Of a DNA stretch of 64,000 bases, positions 1 through 13,300 are shown piece by piece. The notes beneath the pieces were generated by a model that was not told the DNA's origin, did not search any database, and saw only the letters and a list, made by a program, of their open reading frames with translations. Origin of the DNA: Anarhynchus alexandrinus (taxonomy: Eukaryota; Chordata; Aves; Charadriiformes; Charadriidae); contig VUYV01000125.1 in NCBI GenBank assembly GCA_008711295.1, forward strand, positions 124,001 through 188,000, in the 5' to 3' direction. The position numbers were made by a program, and so were the translations under genes. Every line of letters starts with the position of its first letter. Positions within the stretch are counted from its first letter, which is position 1.

Positions 1-1965
1 CAAACAGACAAACGATGCTTTTTGCTAATCTGACTTGGCTTTGGTTTTGGTTCATCCTTCCTCTTCTTACCTGCAGCTCTCTTAGTAGGGATTAATGTGA
101 CTTTTTTTTTAAAATGCATTTGAGGCCATTCTTTACCATATAAAACTCTAGCAATTCTGCCACATTTATAAGTGCAGAAGGTATGTTTTATGCTTCATAC
201 ACATATGTTCACTAATAAGCTTGAATATTGTATTTTACAGATCTCTTAAAATCTAGTTCTTCTTTAAAGGTATTGCCTGGTGGGGAGGAGCTTCTTTCTC
301 CTATGTCCTTCTCATCTTTACTCAGAAGGGACTGCTCTGAGCAGTGCAGGCTGCTGTGGCCAAACTGTGCTGCTTATCATAGTCCCTGTGCTGGCATCTT
401 CAGGTGCAATGTGAAAAAACTGCCTGCTAGTCAGGGGCTCCTCCTGCTTGGGAGATTGGTAGAGGTCTATTTTTATTTTCTCATATGTAAAAACATGGTC
501 CCAGATTTTTCTTCATTTTGACCTTTGGGAATATGCTACAAAACTTGAGACACCTTAATCCTGCTTTATGCAACCAAACTTTCGCCGTGTACGTTTCTAA
601 GTGTGTTATCTCGAGGACTTTCTAGCTGAATATCTCTAACATTCCTGTGACAATTCCCTACAGTGAAACTGGCATAGATGTTAATGCTGAAGGCAGGCAC
701 TGCAGGATGTGTGGATGGAGCTTTTTTTTTCCCTGTTTTATTACTGTTGCAGTACATTGAGTAACAATTTGGTGCCAAATCAACTATAAAATGTTGTCTC
801 TGACATTCACGTGAAGGCAGACATCGCTCCAAGTTCTAAATTTCTCCACTTTCTAAATAGACTCCTCAATACAGTCTCAGGTTGGCTGACTTCAGCTGGT
901 TGAACATTGCCAGACACAATCTGGAGGCTTATGAAGCTTGCACTTTTATCAGCAGTGCTCTTCGATACAGGTCTTCTATACTTAGTTCCATTTCTTAGCC
1001 TCCTGAGATGTGAATATCAATCAAATCTTACTCTAACAGATCTCCTTTGCCATAGTAGTTTCATATAATATCTCAAAATCTCAATTCAATTGTGTCAGAG
1101 AATCCACTGTTTTCATTTTTTGATTAAAAAAAGGGAGGAAAAAAAAAAGATTCTGCAGGGTTTTGCAGTTGACGTGAATGCTCCCACAGCCAATGGCTGG
1201 AGGTCTTGAACTGCTTCAGTTTTGAGCAGAATCTAGGAAAGTCAGGAATTCCACATTCCGGTCATTTCCTCTGCTGGAGAATTTCAAACCAACTCTTTCA
1301 GCCCCAGTTCTGCTAGAGAGGGCAGCGCCTTTGCCTGATCTGATTCACTGCTAGTCAGTCTGTCTAAGAGGAGAACAACTTTCACATTCAACCTTTGCAG
1401 AAGTTATCTGCATTAGTGACGGCTTCTGATCATTAGGAGACCAGCAGTAAAGCCCTCAGCCAGGAAGGTGAGAACTAACGTTTCTCTCCATAACCAGACC
1501 TACAGTACAGAATCTTATTTCATTGTAAGAAACAACTTTCCTTCACAAAGCCCTTTCTCCAAAAGGCTTTATTTATTCCAGCAGCTTCAGCAGTCATTGT
1601 AAGCCAGTCATAGATGGACTGGACAGGAACTGACCTACTGCTCACTTAATCTTGTCCTTCCCTGAACTCACCTATGAACATGGTTTCCCTGTTCTGTTCC
1701 TACATTTCCTATAATTTAATGCACAAAATATGAGTGAGGGAAGTGGAAGTCTTCACAAGTTTTATGCTCTGATTGCGTGAAGTCTTGTAAAATTTATAGT
1801 AATATCAAACCATATTAGATATGGGTTTGTGGTTATGGAGGATATAATTTCTCACAGAAAGATGAGTAGAGGACAATTCACAAATAACATTTCAAAAAGA
1901 AAATTCTGGGAGGCCTAATATAAGCATTACACTCCTGAACTGCCACTCTTAGGAATAAGTGAATG
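1..1965. other. Unique AT-rich non-coding DNA, no gene seen
   Basis: No recognisable gene, RNA or mobile element is visible on either strand. Open frames are short (under 100 codons), lack known domains and are not supported by splice context. Short A and T runs occur (for example around 721-730 and 1132-1149). A conserved non-coding element could be present but cannot be judged from one sequence. Confidence 0.6.
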
Positions 1966-1968
1966 AAT

Positions 1969-1997
1969 GACTAAATAAACAAATAAATAAATAAAAT
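1969..1997. repeat. AAAT-type microsatellite
   Basis: A short imperfect run of AAAT/AAAC units directly precedes the CR1 tail fragment at 1998. It may have grown from the A-rich junction of that insertion or be unrelated. Confidence 0.7.
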
Positions 1998-2035
1998 GCT
2001 TCCAGACATCCCTTCCAACCTCAGCCATTGATTCC
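1998..2035 (+). mobile_element. CR1 LINE 3' tail fragment
   Basis: The stretch reads like the terminal CR1 3' UTR: a CCCTTCCAACCTCA core followed by a degenerate ATTGATTCC end, matching the family's typical ATTCTATGATTC-type terminus. Only about 38 bp is recognisable; upstream sequence is the AAAT repeat. CR1 copies are normally 5'-truncated, and this is an extreme case or a heavily decayed copy. The call rests on one short match, so a chance resemblance is possible. Confidence 0.55.
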
Positions 2036-4069
2036 TTCTTCTAAGTGCAAGTTCAAAGTGTTCACACTACTTTTATTCTTTCTGTTTGGATTTTCTGAGA
2101 TCCACTTCAGATAACTAGCCTGAAAACAAAGGGTTTCTAAGAGTAAAATAACAAATGAACCATCAGTTCTTTATTTTAGCAAGATAAACTCTGCAGCAAA
2201 AACATTGTTCTCTGTTTCAGTAGTGAGGTCATGGAAGAAATCGTTTCGCTTAGTAATTTCCACGGCTCAGGAATTAGGAAAGCCAAAAGGTCTGAAATTG
2301 AAGTTATGTAATGCAATGAAAAAATATGATTATGTTCTACTCAACTATGATCTTTGAAAAATGCCCGTTATGGGAGCTAAATATCAATTCAGAAGAGCTT
2401 TTCATGGTGGAAATAAATGTACATGAGCAGATTTTTCAAAGTGCACAAACAATCTCAGAATTCTGAAAGAAACCTGTCGTGCAGAGAGACGATATCAGCA
2501 AGAAACTGTCCTTCTGTAGTCTTACACTTGCCAAGACAATTTAGAATGACATAAGTTTCTAAACTGCCAAGAATAAATTTAGAAAGAATGATGCCTCAAA
2601 TGTTCAAAAGTGCCTGCATAACGAACATATTTTTGAGAAGTTTTGGACACCTCCAGCTTGAAAGACCCTAAAATTGGCTCTCTGGGCCCAGTTCGAAGTC
2701 ACTGCTAAGTGTAGAAATATCTCCTTGCAGACTCAAGGCATTTGCACATTCAAAGCGTTAGATCAGCACCATTCTTACAGAGGAAGTTCAGTTAATTTGA
2801 GATGAGCAAGCAGACTTTCTTCCTCAGTTTAATACCTTTTAAGTTGCTCTAAAAAAAAATATACCAAACCAAACCAAATAAATTTTTATTATTGTAGTTG
2901 TTTGTAGTTATGGCAGGAAAAAGTAGAATTGCCCTCACTTTATCAAAAACTAATCAAAATGTTTTTTACCATTGCCTTCAGTTAGTCCACGAGAAGATCT
3001 AAGACTGATGTTAGAACCACAGAAGTCCAAATATGTTTTTGGTTTTTTAACTGAGGAAGCTTGAAACTTGACCCTGATGAGAACTCCCTCATTGCAGTAT
3101 TACATCAGAGTCTGCCTTCAGTGTCCCCACTTTGGTTGAGTTTTAAAACACTAATATTATTGCTGACAGATTGGCCTGACTGCATGATGTTGTTCCAGCT
3201 CATTTTGTATCCCGATTCTTTGTAGAGTTATAACATAGATAAACATAGCCTTGACAGAAGAATCCTGGCACTAATTTCTTATTCTTATATAAATCTCGTC
3301 GATGTATATTTTAAGTTTACATCACAGACAGGCCTTAACTTTCTAAAAGTTGTGTACTAAAGCTTAGTATCTCTGCCATTAGTAACAGGTATCAATATTG
3401 CCCATCTTTCAGTTGCTTGTGAGTCTCAAAATGGAGTAATGAAAATTATTTACTTTCCTCTGTATTGCAACTTTCCTTACCGTTAGTTTTTAAAATATTC
3501 TGCACCAGTTTGGATTTTTGTCCAGTTCCTTCTAGCACTGTGCAGTTGTAGGGCAATATCCAAATCATGTACAGCTTTTTTGTTTGTTTGTTTCTTCTAC
3601 GTTTCTATCTTCAGCTTCACAAAATATTTTGGACACTCTTTCTGTGCTTAACAATCCAGTACACAGGTAATCCCTGGAACAGCATATAAAATACAGAATA
3701 TATGTCAACAGGTCATTTATGACTCCCCACATAAAATGACTTGTTATCACTAGCACCATGACCATGCAGCCCATCAAAGACTTTTCCCTACCTTGAGTGC
3801 TGATTTATTTGAAAACAGAAATGGGGACTTGAATACCTAAATATTTTTTATTTCCATGTCCATTAGGTGCTAGAAGCTGCAATCTGTGGAAAAGTAATTC
3901 CTATCTAATTTTTCATTTTGTATACTTTATCATTAAAGGACTTTGATGCATGTATTTGCTGTCCTTTGCAAGTCATTTTGATTAGAGAGTACCCAGGAAT
4001 ATACTTGTCATCAAAAGACAATATCACAGTTATGCCTTTGTTGCCTCAGCCAATTTTTGTTTAGATGAC
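2036..4069. other. Unique AT-rich non-coding DNA
   Basis: Nothing recognisable beyond a short TTTG run near 3574-3594. No coding evidence on either strand. Confidence 0.55.
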
Positions 4070-4410
4070 TGTCCTGGTTTCAGCTGTGATAGATTTTTGT
4101 TGGGTTTTTTTTTGTTTTTGTTTTTTTTTTCTAGTGGTTGCTGTGTTTCAGGTTTGGTATGAGGAGAATGTCAATAATGCATATTGGTTTAGTTGTTGCC
4201 AGGCGATGTTTATATTTTTTAAGGACTTTTTTCAGCTCCCCATAGAAGCTGATAAGGAGCATAGAGAGAACAATGGAATGGCCAATGGAATATTCCGTAC
4301 CATAGATGTCATGCTCTGTATGTAAATGGGGCTGGTCAGGGGGAGGAGGGAACTCGCAATCATTGCTCGGGACAGTGCCAATTCAATGAGCGGTGAAAGT
4401 GATTAATGTC

Positions 4411-4450
4411 ATTATTATTGATGTTGTTGTTGTTATTATTATTATTATTT
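4411..4450 (+). repeat. ATT/GTT trinucleotide microsatellite inside the LTR
   Basis: An interrupted (ATT)n-(GTT)n-(ATT)n run lies just upstream of the LTR polyadenylation signal. The other two related LTRs in the window lack it, so it expanded after insertion or within this sublineage. Confidence 0.8.
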
Positions 4451-4470
4451 TCCTTCTCTGTTATTGTTCT

Positions 4471-4476
4471 ATTAAA
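4471..4476 (+). promoter_or_regulatory. LTR polyadenylation signal ATTAAA
   Basis: ATTAAA sits within the block shared by all three ERVL-like LTRs here, about 145 bp from the LTR end, as expected for the R/U5 boundary. Function is inferred from position and family only. Confidence 0.55.
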
Positions 4477-4624
4477 CTGTCTTCATCTCAACCCACTTTT
4501 TTTTTTCTTTCCCTTTCCCCTCCTTTTCTCCTTCTTCTCCCTGCCCTTCTGTGGAGAAGGGGGAGAACTGCCCAAGTGGCTGCATGGTCATAGCTGCCGG
4601 CTGGGGTCAAACCACAACAACGAC

Positions 4625-7392
4625 AATGTAATAATTTTTTTTCTGTATAATTAGGATTACATTAAAATATCAAGTGGTGAGTTTATCATACATCTGTCCT
4701 GACTTAAATGCTTGAACTCATGAATGACAAAACAATTAATTTATTCTAGTCACCCTGACATTATTTTTATCTACAAAATAGTTTTCTTCAACAAGGAACA
4801 TAACATAAAAGTTGTAAATAAATTTGATAATTGAAGAACATAAGAAATTTGAAATGCAACTTAAATACAAGTATTTGACTCCATTGTCTTTTAATCATAA
4901 TTAAGATTATTTTAGCCTTGAATTAAAATGCCACAATTTATTTTGGCTTCTTACTCTGGAATCCGACAATTCTTTGCTTCCGTTTGCTTGCAGGAACTGC
5001 TGCTCAATTCAGAATATGTACTCATTAACAATGCAAGTGAGGCAGCTATAATAAGCTTATTTATTTCACTTGTCAGGGTTAGGTTTTTCTTGACCTGCTT
5101 TCTACAAATTACTGAAAGGTAGCCCAAAATTCAAAATGCTTTCACTTGATGCAGTTGGGATCAGTTTTACTTAATCATTTTGGTCATTAAAATACACTAG
5201 ATTATTGCTTAGACAAACAGTTGACCTCATGCCTAAACTGTTTAAGGTTTCTAAGGACAATTTTTGAATGTGACTTGTGTAGATTAGCCACGTTAAGAAA
5301 GTTCTACAAATCAAATAAATGGATTAATTTACAGAACTTTTCAGAGGGTCATACAAAAATTGTACTTGTTGGATTATACTCTCTCTTTTGCTCATGTTTA
5401 TATAAGCCTTCCCCTGGAGAAAATTTGATGTGAAAACTGCCATTTAAATTGCTTTTCCACTGAATAAGGCAGACGACACAGAAGCCTAGATTCCCATCCA
5501 CTTCATGAGAAATTGGATACGGCAGTATTAACTAAGTCTATGGGGAGAATACAACAGGGGCACTCACAGAACCAAATCCAGCTCTGTGATGTGACTGTAT
5601 AGCTAAAAAATTATTTCCTCATAGGCAGTTGTAAGTGATCGGGACAAGGCTGGCCGAAGACCAGGGTTTCATGTATGTAAATACCCAGGAGCACGCAGCT
5701 CCTTGGACAAGGCAGATCATCAGACTGCAACTTCTGGGGATTGCTTTACCCAGTGAACACTACCATCGGTTCAAATCTAATCAAGAAAATTATCCATCTC
5801 ACGTGCCAGGTACTAATTCCCAGCTTATCCAGCTACGGCTTATTTTGTAGGCTGTAAACAGCTCCCTGGGAGGAATCACAGTGCGTAAGTGAGGCATCAC
5901 AGTAACCGTTTTCCTGCTACTCCAACTATTTTGTTTAGCTTTTTTAAGTGTACAGCATGTTCATTTCCAGAAATTATACTCTCATCTCTTCAAAAGAACA
6001 TTAAAGGCAATATTCGTGTCAAGCCAGCAGAGCCAGCTGTTTAATTTGCCACAAAAAACTGTGAAACTCTTCAGTGAGTATATATCATCATTAAAGTTGC
6101 AACAGACAGATAACAAGGAAAAGGGATAGAAAAAACATTGGGGAAGGGGAAGCCACTTTTCTAGGGAATGTGTGAATCCCATACACTATTGCATGGCTCT
6201 GAACAATGATCATTTAGATTTTAAACCAGATCTATTAAGCAATCAATGACACTAATCTTTAAAGGTTTGTGGGGGGTTAAGGGGGGGAGGAAAAAAAAAG
6301 AAAAATCAAGTCTTTACCAGTCTACTGTCACACGCACCTGTAAGTTAATCAAAGTGTGGAATGACAGAAGGAGGTGTCATGATTCAGCAGTTAGTGTGAC
6401 AGGCTGATTTTGAGGTCTGGACCTTACTGAATGTATAGTCATATCTGTAGATAAAGCCAAGGTAAAGCAACATTCCATAATTCAATTGCTCATATGCCTG
6501 TAGAAATTAAAACACAAAGCAGCTTATCCTTATCACAATGGAAATGAGAAAATAAGGATGCAATGTTCCTTGATAATTACACTTATCTGTTACCATAAGT
6601 ATACCATATGAATTGGGACTGGAAAATGGAATTGGAAATGTATGTTATAAAACAGTCACTGAGACAACGCCTCTGCTATATTGGAAGATAGACTAACATA
6701 CATTGCACATATGGGTTTTTAATACATTGGGTACTATGTGGAACTGCCAGGTAAGGTTTTAAATATGCAAATTTTAGGGTAAAATCTTGGAAACATAAAA
6801 TGTTGCGCTCAGAAACAAGAAGATACAAATTGCAGACATTTTGTGAAGATAAGAAATTTCTTTGTCTTGTACACTTAATTGGTTCAGTAAGACACAATAT
6901 GTCTTCAGGTGTTCCATTACAGAAATATTACCCATATTTTTTTCAGTTTAAACATAGGCATTTTCAAAGAAATCATATTTGCTTCTATACTTAAGAAGAA
7001 TATAATAAAGCAATTGCTTCTTACAGAAAATCCTGGGTATTTTTTAAAAAGCTCTTGCTGACGAAAACATTCAATGAATCATTAGCTCTTGCATTGGGGA
7101 AGGGAAAACTTAAGCAATGTTTGCTAATCTAGTGTAGTCAATAAAGACCTTCTAAATGACTTAGGGTTAAAAATGGATTTAATCTTCTTTATTTTACTCC
7201 CTAATAAGAACAACCATAAAAACCACCTGTAGTACCTTGTTGGGTGGTCCTCCTCAATATTTTTACGGCCATCAAAATCCTATAAACTAGGGAAGTGCAT
7301 AATAATTATTATTACAAAAGCAATTACTATAATCAATTATAACCATTTTTTTTTCTGCTTTAGCACTCATGTTGACAAGATTTTTTAAGCCT
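4625..7392. other. Unique AT-rich non-coding DNA
   Basis: No gene or recognisable repeat. A G-rich then A-rich stretch lies at about 6269-6300 (runs of six and seven G followed by nine A). Confidence 0.55.
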
Positions 7393-7518
7393 TGTTGTGG
7401 TTTAATGCCAGCCGGCAACTACGACCATCCAGCTGCTCACTCAGCCACCCCATGGTAGGATGGGGGAGGGAATCAGAAGGGTAAAAGTGAGAAAACTCGT
7501 AGGCTGTGATAAAGACAG

Positions 7519-7524
7519 TTTAAT
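7519..7524 (-). promoter_or_regulatory. LTR polyadenylation signal ATTAAA
   Basis: TTTAAT on the plus strand equals ATTAAA in LTR sense, at the same relative place as in the LTRs at 4070 and 39157. Confidence 0.55.
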
Positions 7525-7680
7525 AAGTAAAGCAAAACAAAGATTTCATTCACTGTTTCCCAACGGCAGGCAGAGGTTCAGCCATCTCCAGGAAAGCAGG
7601 GCTCCAACATGAGTAATGGTGACTTGGGAAGACAAACACCATCCCTCCAAACATCTCCCCCTTCCTTCTTCTTCCCCCTT

Positions 7681-7690
7681 CATTATATAC
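7681..7690 (-). promoter_or_regulatory. LTR TATA-like box
   Basis: On the minus strand this reads GTATATAATG, placed where the LTR promoter should be. A CRE-like TGACATCA (7697-7704) lies just upstream in the sense direction, one base from the TGACGTCA consensus and consistent with loss of a CpG. Confidence 0.5.
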
Positions 7691-8693
7691 TGACCATGAC
7701 ATCACATGGCATGGAACATCCCTTTGGTCAGTTGGGGTCAGCTGTCCCACCTGTGTCTCCTCCCAACTTTTGGTGCAGTCCCAGCCTACTTGCTGGTGGG
7801 GCGGCATGAGGAGCACAAAAGGCCTTGATTGCTTAGCAACAGCCAGAACCGTCCATGTTTTACCAACAGTATTTTCATCCTAAATCCAAAACATAGCACT
7901 ATACCAGCTGCTAGTAAGAAAGTCAACTCTATCACAGCTGAAACCATAACAGACCTCAAGAACAGTACAATTTATGTTTTTCCCCATTTCACTCTATACT
8001 AGGGTATGAGAAATGCATATAGATGTATGAGCAAGTACTAACCTGTTAGTTTATAGTTTTAAATAATTATATAATATCTCACGTACAGCATGATATTTAA
8101 AGGAATACTCAGATGTTCTTATTTACTGAGCAGGCTATCTAACATTAGAAATGTGGCTGCTTTTACTGTAGTCACATATTATGACTCTTACACAGCAAGG
8201 CTTGTACAGCCTGTTTCATGGGTTGCAGTCTTTAAACTCCTTTAAGGAAAAAAACCCCACACTCATAGGTCCAAACCACAACAAATGTTAGAATGCTTCT
8301 TCTCAGGAACCCTTAAGCTTCTTCACCTGCCAACATTTCATGTTCTTTATGAATTTCCTTATAAATTTGTTTATAAATTCTGCTTTTCAGGACAATACAT
8401 TCTAGGCCACATATTTTTCTTGCCATGGTCTTCTTTCTAAAATGGCTTGAAGGAAATTGAAATTAGCTAAAACTCCTATTGGAATAGTTGAATACACACA
8501 AACAACCAAATAACCAAACCCACACAAACACAGTTTGAAAGTTTTAGAAGGTACTTTATAGCAACTTGGTGTTTCATTCAGTGTAAAATTAAATGACTAC
8601 CAGATAATTGAGTGTAAGCATTATCTGCTAGATACAGAAGTATATTTTTACAGAGTTATGAGGGCTGGGGAGGGGGGATTGTTTGTTTGGATT

Positions 8694-8714
8694 GGGTTTG
8701 GGCTTGGGTTTGGG
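8694..8714 (+). other. G-quadruplex-forming motif
   Basis: Four GGG runs are separated by 3-nt loops TTT, CTT and TTT, which fits the G3N1-7 rule exactly. More G-rich sequence lies just upstream (8661-8678). It resembles a TTTGGG telomere-like run but is not the vertebrate TTAGGG repeat. Confidence 0.75.
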
Positions 8715-9890
8715 TTTTTTTTAATATATAAGGTGGTTGAATCTCCATATCCTGTATATTTTTACCTATGCAATCCCCAAACTTGAAGTCTTACATCCAA
8801 GTTTCTCTGGCATTTGCCCTTTTCACAAAATGTTTCACATACCTTAATGTACATCGTACCAAGAAATGAAGGTCTTGTGCCCCAAAAGCTTTTGAAAAAC
8901 CCCAGGGGACTGTATGAAAACACCAATAGTGACCATGGACTAAAAATAATCTTCCCATTCTCTCCTCACCAGACTACCTGAGCTATCTGGAGAGCTTGGT
9001 TTTTTGTTGCTTTCTTTTCCCAAAACCAACCTATTTGTTATTTTTTTGTGGTTTTCCATACTTACTTTTTTATTAATTATCTTCACCTGCTTCAGCAAAA
9101 TCCCTCATATGAGGTAGTTTCTGTGGTCCAAATGAAACCCCAGAAATTCTTTCTAGTGATTTTTCTTTGATACATTTTAATAAAGAAACACACTTCCTTC
9201 AATAAAGACCCAAGATTTACTGCAACTGTTCGTGGATAAACCCAAACTGTATGAAGTTTCTTGTGAAAGAAGAAAATTTATTGAGCTAATTTCCTATTTA
9301 TTATCTGTCTAATTTGCCTGGCACACCTTCTTGAAGTCCATCATATTTTTAAAGTTGGAGTCAATGATTCTGTGCAGAATATGTTTCCTGGCGGATTCAG
9401 TCTATCAGCTATGAGTTATTGGACCTCACACCTGTTCTCCTGGATGAAATATTAATTCTGCAGCTCCTTTGGATATTCTCAACCATATTTTTGATACTGG
9501 AAATTATTCAAAGAAATTAAAAAGCTGCCTTACAGTGATTCTGATGATCGCTGGAGTCTGAAAACAACTTTGTTGCCCTGTTTCCACTGCTTGTGCCAAC
9601 AGTAATGGAACTAGTAGTGCCATCCTAAATATTGCTTGATTTGCAAGAGTACCTTATAGGTATTTCACATCTGAGACAAAATGAGCTTCCCCTGAGCACC
9701 ACTTCCACACAATCCACTATTTACAACTGTTGTTTTTTTCTACTTCTATAATGACTAAAAGCATGGTTTTGCTAGGAGTTCAGGAGACAGAGTGCAAGCT
9801 GCCTGGGCAGACAAAATTAAAACAAACACCCCTATCTTAATCATAAGGTAAGAAACTATGATATTGATGAGTACCTGAAGAACAAATATA

Positions 9891-9960
9891 CATGTGTGTG
9901 TATATATATGTTTATACGGTTATACGTGTGTTTGTGTGTGTGTATATGTATATATATACA
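9891..9960. repeat. TG/TA dinucleotide microsatellite
   Basis: Interrupted alternating TG and TA runs over about 70 bp, able to form alternating purine-pyrimidine structures. Probably length-variable between individuals. Confidence 0.85.
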
Positions 9961-10274
9961 CTGAGCTTTAACATTTCCTTAAGGAAAACAATTTATTTGA
10001 GAAGGAGACAGCTTACTTCCACCAGTCTTAGAAACTACTTTTTTGGCCTACCTTCAAAGTAGAAAGATTGTGGTAGATTTCTTTTTATGCTCAAAGTTAA
10101 GACATAGAAAATATCAAACTAAGATAGCTTTGTCTAAGCTGGATTTGTCTGATCAGAAGAAAGGATGCTCATGATGTTATAGAATTTACATCACAAAAGG
10201 TGATGGGGATCTTAGTTTGATAGATATATTTCACTGGGAGGCAAAAATGTCCCCTTTGTTTACCTATTTCTAGT

Positions 10275-10312
10275 TTGCTCTCTACTTCTCTCTCCTCTCC
10301 TCTCCCTTCCAC
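10275..10312. repeat. CT-rich polypyrimidine tract
   Basis: Repeated CTCT/CCTCTC units form an almost pure pyrimidine run on the plus strand. Confidence 0.7.
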
Positions 10313-13300
10313 CAAAGTGTTTCCGCAGTGCTTTCAATAATCTGAAAATAGACAAAAGCCGTCATTTTGTCATTCCAAATGTATTGAATATGGAAAGGTG
10401 TTCAAATAGTATCATGGACCCATTATGACAGTATTTGATATACAGTCAATAGAAAATACTTCACCATGAGATGAGAGGATCCAGTTAGTGTAATCATTAT
10501 CATGATGCGGGCTGGATGGGCTCCTGACAGTAGGAATATAAAGAACACACTAAATCCTCTCAGGAATGTCAATGTCTTATCCATATCTGTAACTTCACCC
10601 AGTCATTGTCTGCCCCAAAAATATCTTTTTTAACTACCCAGGACTGATGTAATCCTTCAGTACATTGCTGTTTTCCATTTGGTAATTTATATGTAGGCTT
10701 CTGTATTTCTTCAAGTATGAGAGGGAATATAAACAAGATTAATGATGGGAAGATTTGCAAGGACGTCATTACTTTTTTATTATTATTATTTTTTAATTTT
10801 CTATAATTCATGTAAAATATATAATAAATGCTTTGAAAATATTTAATTAGTAAGAAAAAAAAAGCAAATACCTGTCACTGGTGATACCATGACAAATATT
10901 TTTGTTTCTTGTGTTGATGGAGAAAAGTAATAGCAAAAGCTTAATGGATTCTCTTAAAATCTGATCATCCATGTTTGCACTGCTATATCCATTTATTCCA
11001 GACTCGTTTTATCAAAAATTAGATTGCAATGGGGATTCTTGTGTGATAGATGCATGTCTAAGATGTCCCCAAAGGCCAAGCACAGCTTGGAAAGGCTAGT
11101 CTCAAATCCCTTGTTCTGCAGGCTTTTTACCCAAGCAATTCTTTGGACATGCAGAGCTGCTTGGTGATCCAATGTGCTGCTGAAGGGGTCTGTCTTCTCT
11201 AAAGCCACAGAGAGCTGTCTGAGTCAGGTATACATGTACCAGATGGAACAACGCACAGGAAAATACACAGTTTATTTAATATACACTGCAATGCTTTGGT
11301 ATTTTCTTACTTGTAGTATGTCGAGAAACATTACTGAAAATATAGTGCCATGTGCAAGAGGCTTTGATTTCCAGATAATAAACAACAGTTGCAACTATTA
11401 GCATTTAAAGTAATAACGCTCAACTCTTCTGAGGATGAGACTGTGATTCTAACATAGCATCAGGTTAAGGCATTGTGAAGCAGCTCTATTATATGATGTG
11501 TCATATACAGGACACAAACACAGATTCAATTCGGTCCTGGGTGAATGGTGATAAACATTATACAGTCAATAAAGCTTTACTTAAGAAGTCCAATCGTTAG
11601 GCACAGGCAAGGGTCACATACAAACCTCACGGAACATTGTTATGTGTGTAAGAACAGATGCTTCAGAAGGGTCTGTCACTGTGAAGTGTCTGTCACTTCA
11701 ACACATTTCACTGAGTATATGAGCAGGGGAACATTGCTTTACATGACCTCGATTGATGTATTTGATACCTCCACTTCCAATACAGTTTAGTACAGAATAA
11801 AAATGTTTTCTTTTGCTAGAGGGAAAAAAGTGAAAAAGAAGAAAAAGGACAGTCTACACTTCACAGGTTTTATTGAAGTCAACTTTTAAAACAAAATAAT
11901 CAAGAAAAAGTGTTGAATATTAACCTTTAAGAAAGAAAGAGTGTTAAATTTTTAACCGAAACTTAAACAAGACTGTTTTAATTATATATCAATACTTGTA
12001 ATATTAATATGAAAAGCAATCAACAGAGAGTAATTTGATGCTAAGACATCATTGCTTTAAGACACATGTTTTGCAGCATATTTTCCGTGAAGTGTGTAGA
12101 AAGTTGTTGCAAGATAGACTGAATTTCCTCATTTCCCTGTGAGCCAGTTTAAATTTTCCTGCAATATTTTGTCTCATGTTGAAGGTAAGAGATATTTCAT
12201 TAATCTTTTAGTTTTTAGGTATGTATATAAAGTACTTTTATGTGCATATACACACACACATAGGTGTTTCTTTTCCCTTTTGAAGATAATAGCGTATGTC
12301 TGTTTTGAAATAAATGCCTCCACAACTGTAAATGCAATCTGTTAAAACTAAAGAGTGACTTACAGACATAGTCTTTGACTTGTTGTAGTTTATTTGCATG
12401 TAAATCCACATTTTTTTTTAAATGACGCATTTTAAAAAGAAACTTTCTGAAGTTGGTGATAGAATATTTGAGAAAATTTTATCAAGTTTTAGAAAAGACA
12501 CGTTATAAGGTGAATGGCTTGTTTTTATTCTTGTTTATTCATGCTTGTTGCCTTGTCTACAGCTTCCTGTTGGGGGTCTTTTCAAAGAGAATGTAGGGAT
12601 CCTGCTTTAACTTCCTCTTACTGTGCTTCGCAATATCCATCAAAGTCAGCTGCCGACTTGTGTCATTACCATATACAGCACCTCAGCTCTTAAATCACAG
12701 TAGCCCATGGGAGCATATGAACCGTCTGCTTCCTTGGGTAGCCCGGTTGTCATTGAGAGCAGGACAAAATTAAAGTATATCTCACCAGCATTTGATAATG
12801 TTGATCTTCCCTAAACCATTAACTCAGCATCTCTGCTAGAGACCTTCTACGATGCAGTTCTTAGAATTACTTTTCCTAAACCCCATAAAAAATTGGCATG
12901 GAATATAATTAAGGGCTAGCAAAACCAAAACAAAACAAAAATAAAGATACTTAAAATGAGATCATTGTGTGAAAAAATAATTTCCCCTCTTCCAGCTTGT
13001 AATGCTTTATTAACGGATTAGTCAAAGAAAGGTTGGCAAAACAGCACTGTGATTGACGTTTTATTGGTGATGTTCATTGAGGATCTGGAGTGATTCTACC
13101 TCCTCTAAACAGCAGCTTTCATATCCATACTTGTTTCCACTCTGATTGAATTAAATTTAAAACACTCTCTCCTTTGCCGAGGAAAGGCAGGGGAGCTATT
13201 ATTTATAATAAGCACATTTTAATTCAGATGTGGAAAGATAATCTAAAAACTGATTAAGGAAACTCACATAGGGGATTTTATGTGCATAGCTTATCATCTT

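Larger units (their letters stand above)
4070..4619 (+). mobile_element. Solo LTR of an ERVL-like avian endogenous retrovirus, sense +
   Basis: The element starts TGTCCTGGTTTCAGCTG and ends in CCACAACA, the usual TG...CA form of an LTR. The flanks carry a 5-bp target-site duplication with one mismatch (ATGAC at 4065-4069, ACGAC at 4620-4624); 5 bp is typical of ERVL and ERV1 type insertions. The 3' part shares the ATTAAACTGTCTTCATCTCA block with the LTRs at 7393 and 39157, so the three are relatives. There is no gag, pol or env sequence and no second LTR, so it is a solo LTR left by LTR-LTR recombination. The promoter region is decayed, and the U3/R part contains a T-rich tract and an expanded ATT/GTT run. 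Confidence 0.8.
7393..7951 (-). mobile_element. Solo LTR of an ERVL-like avian endogenous retrovirus, sense -
   Basis: Read on the minus strand the element begins TGTTATGGTTTCAGCTGTGA and ends in CCACAACA. In sense order it has a TATA-like box (around 7681-7690) and an ATTAAA signal (7519-7524) about 165 bp later, then a short U5. I recognise it as the common bird LTR whose plus-strand copy begins with the TGTCGTGGTTTAACCCC-type end. The flanking 5-mers AGCCT and GACCT share only CCT, so any target-site duplication is decayed. There is no internal retroviral sequence. Open frames across it (about 7550-7816) are fortuitous. Confidence 0.82.

Noticed and set aside
8680..8716. Interstitial telomere repeat
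   Set aside because: The units are TTTGGG and CTTGGG, not the vertebrate TTAGGG, and only four are present.
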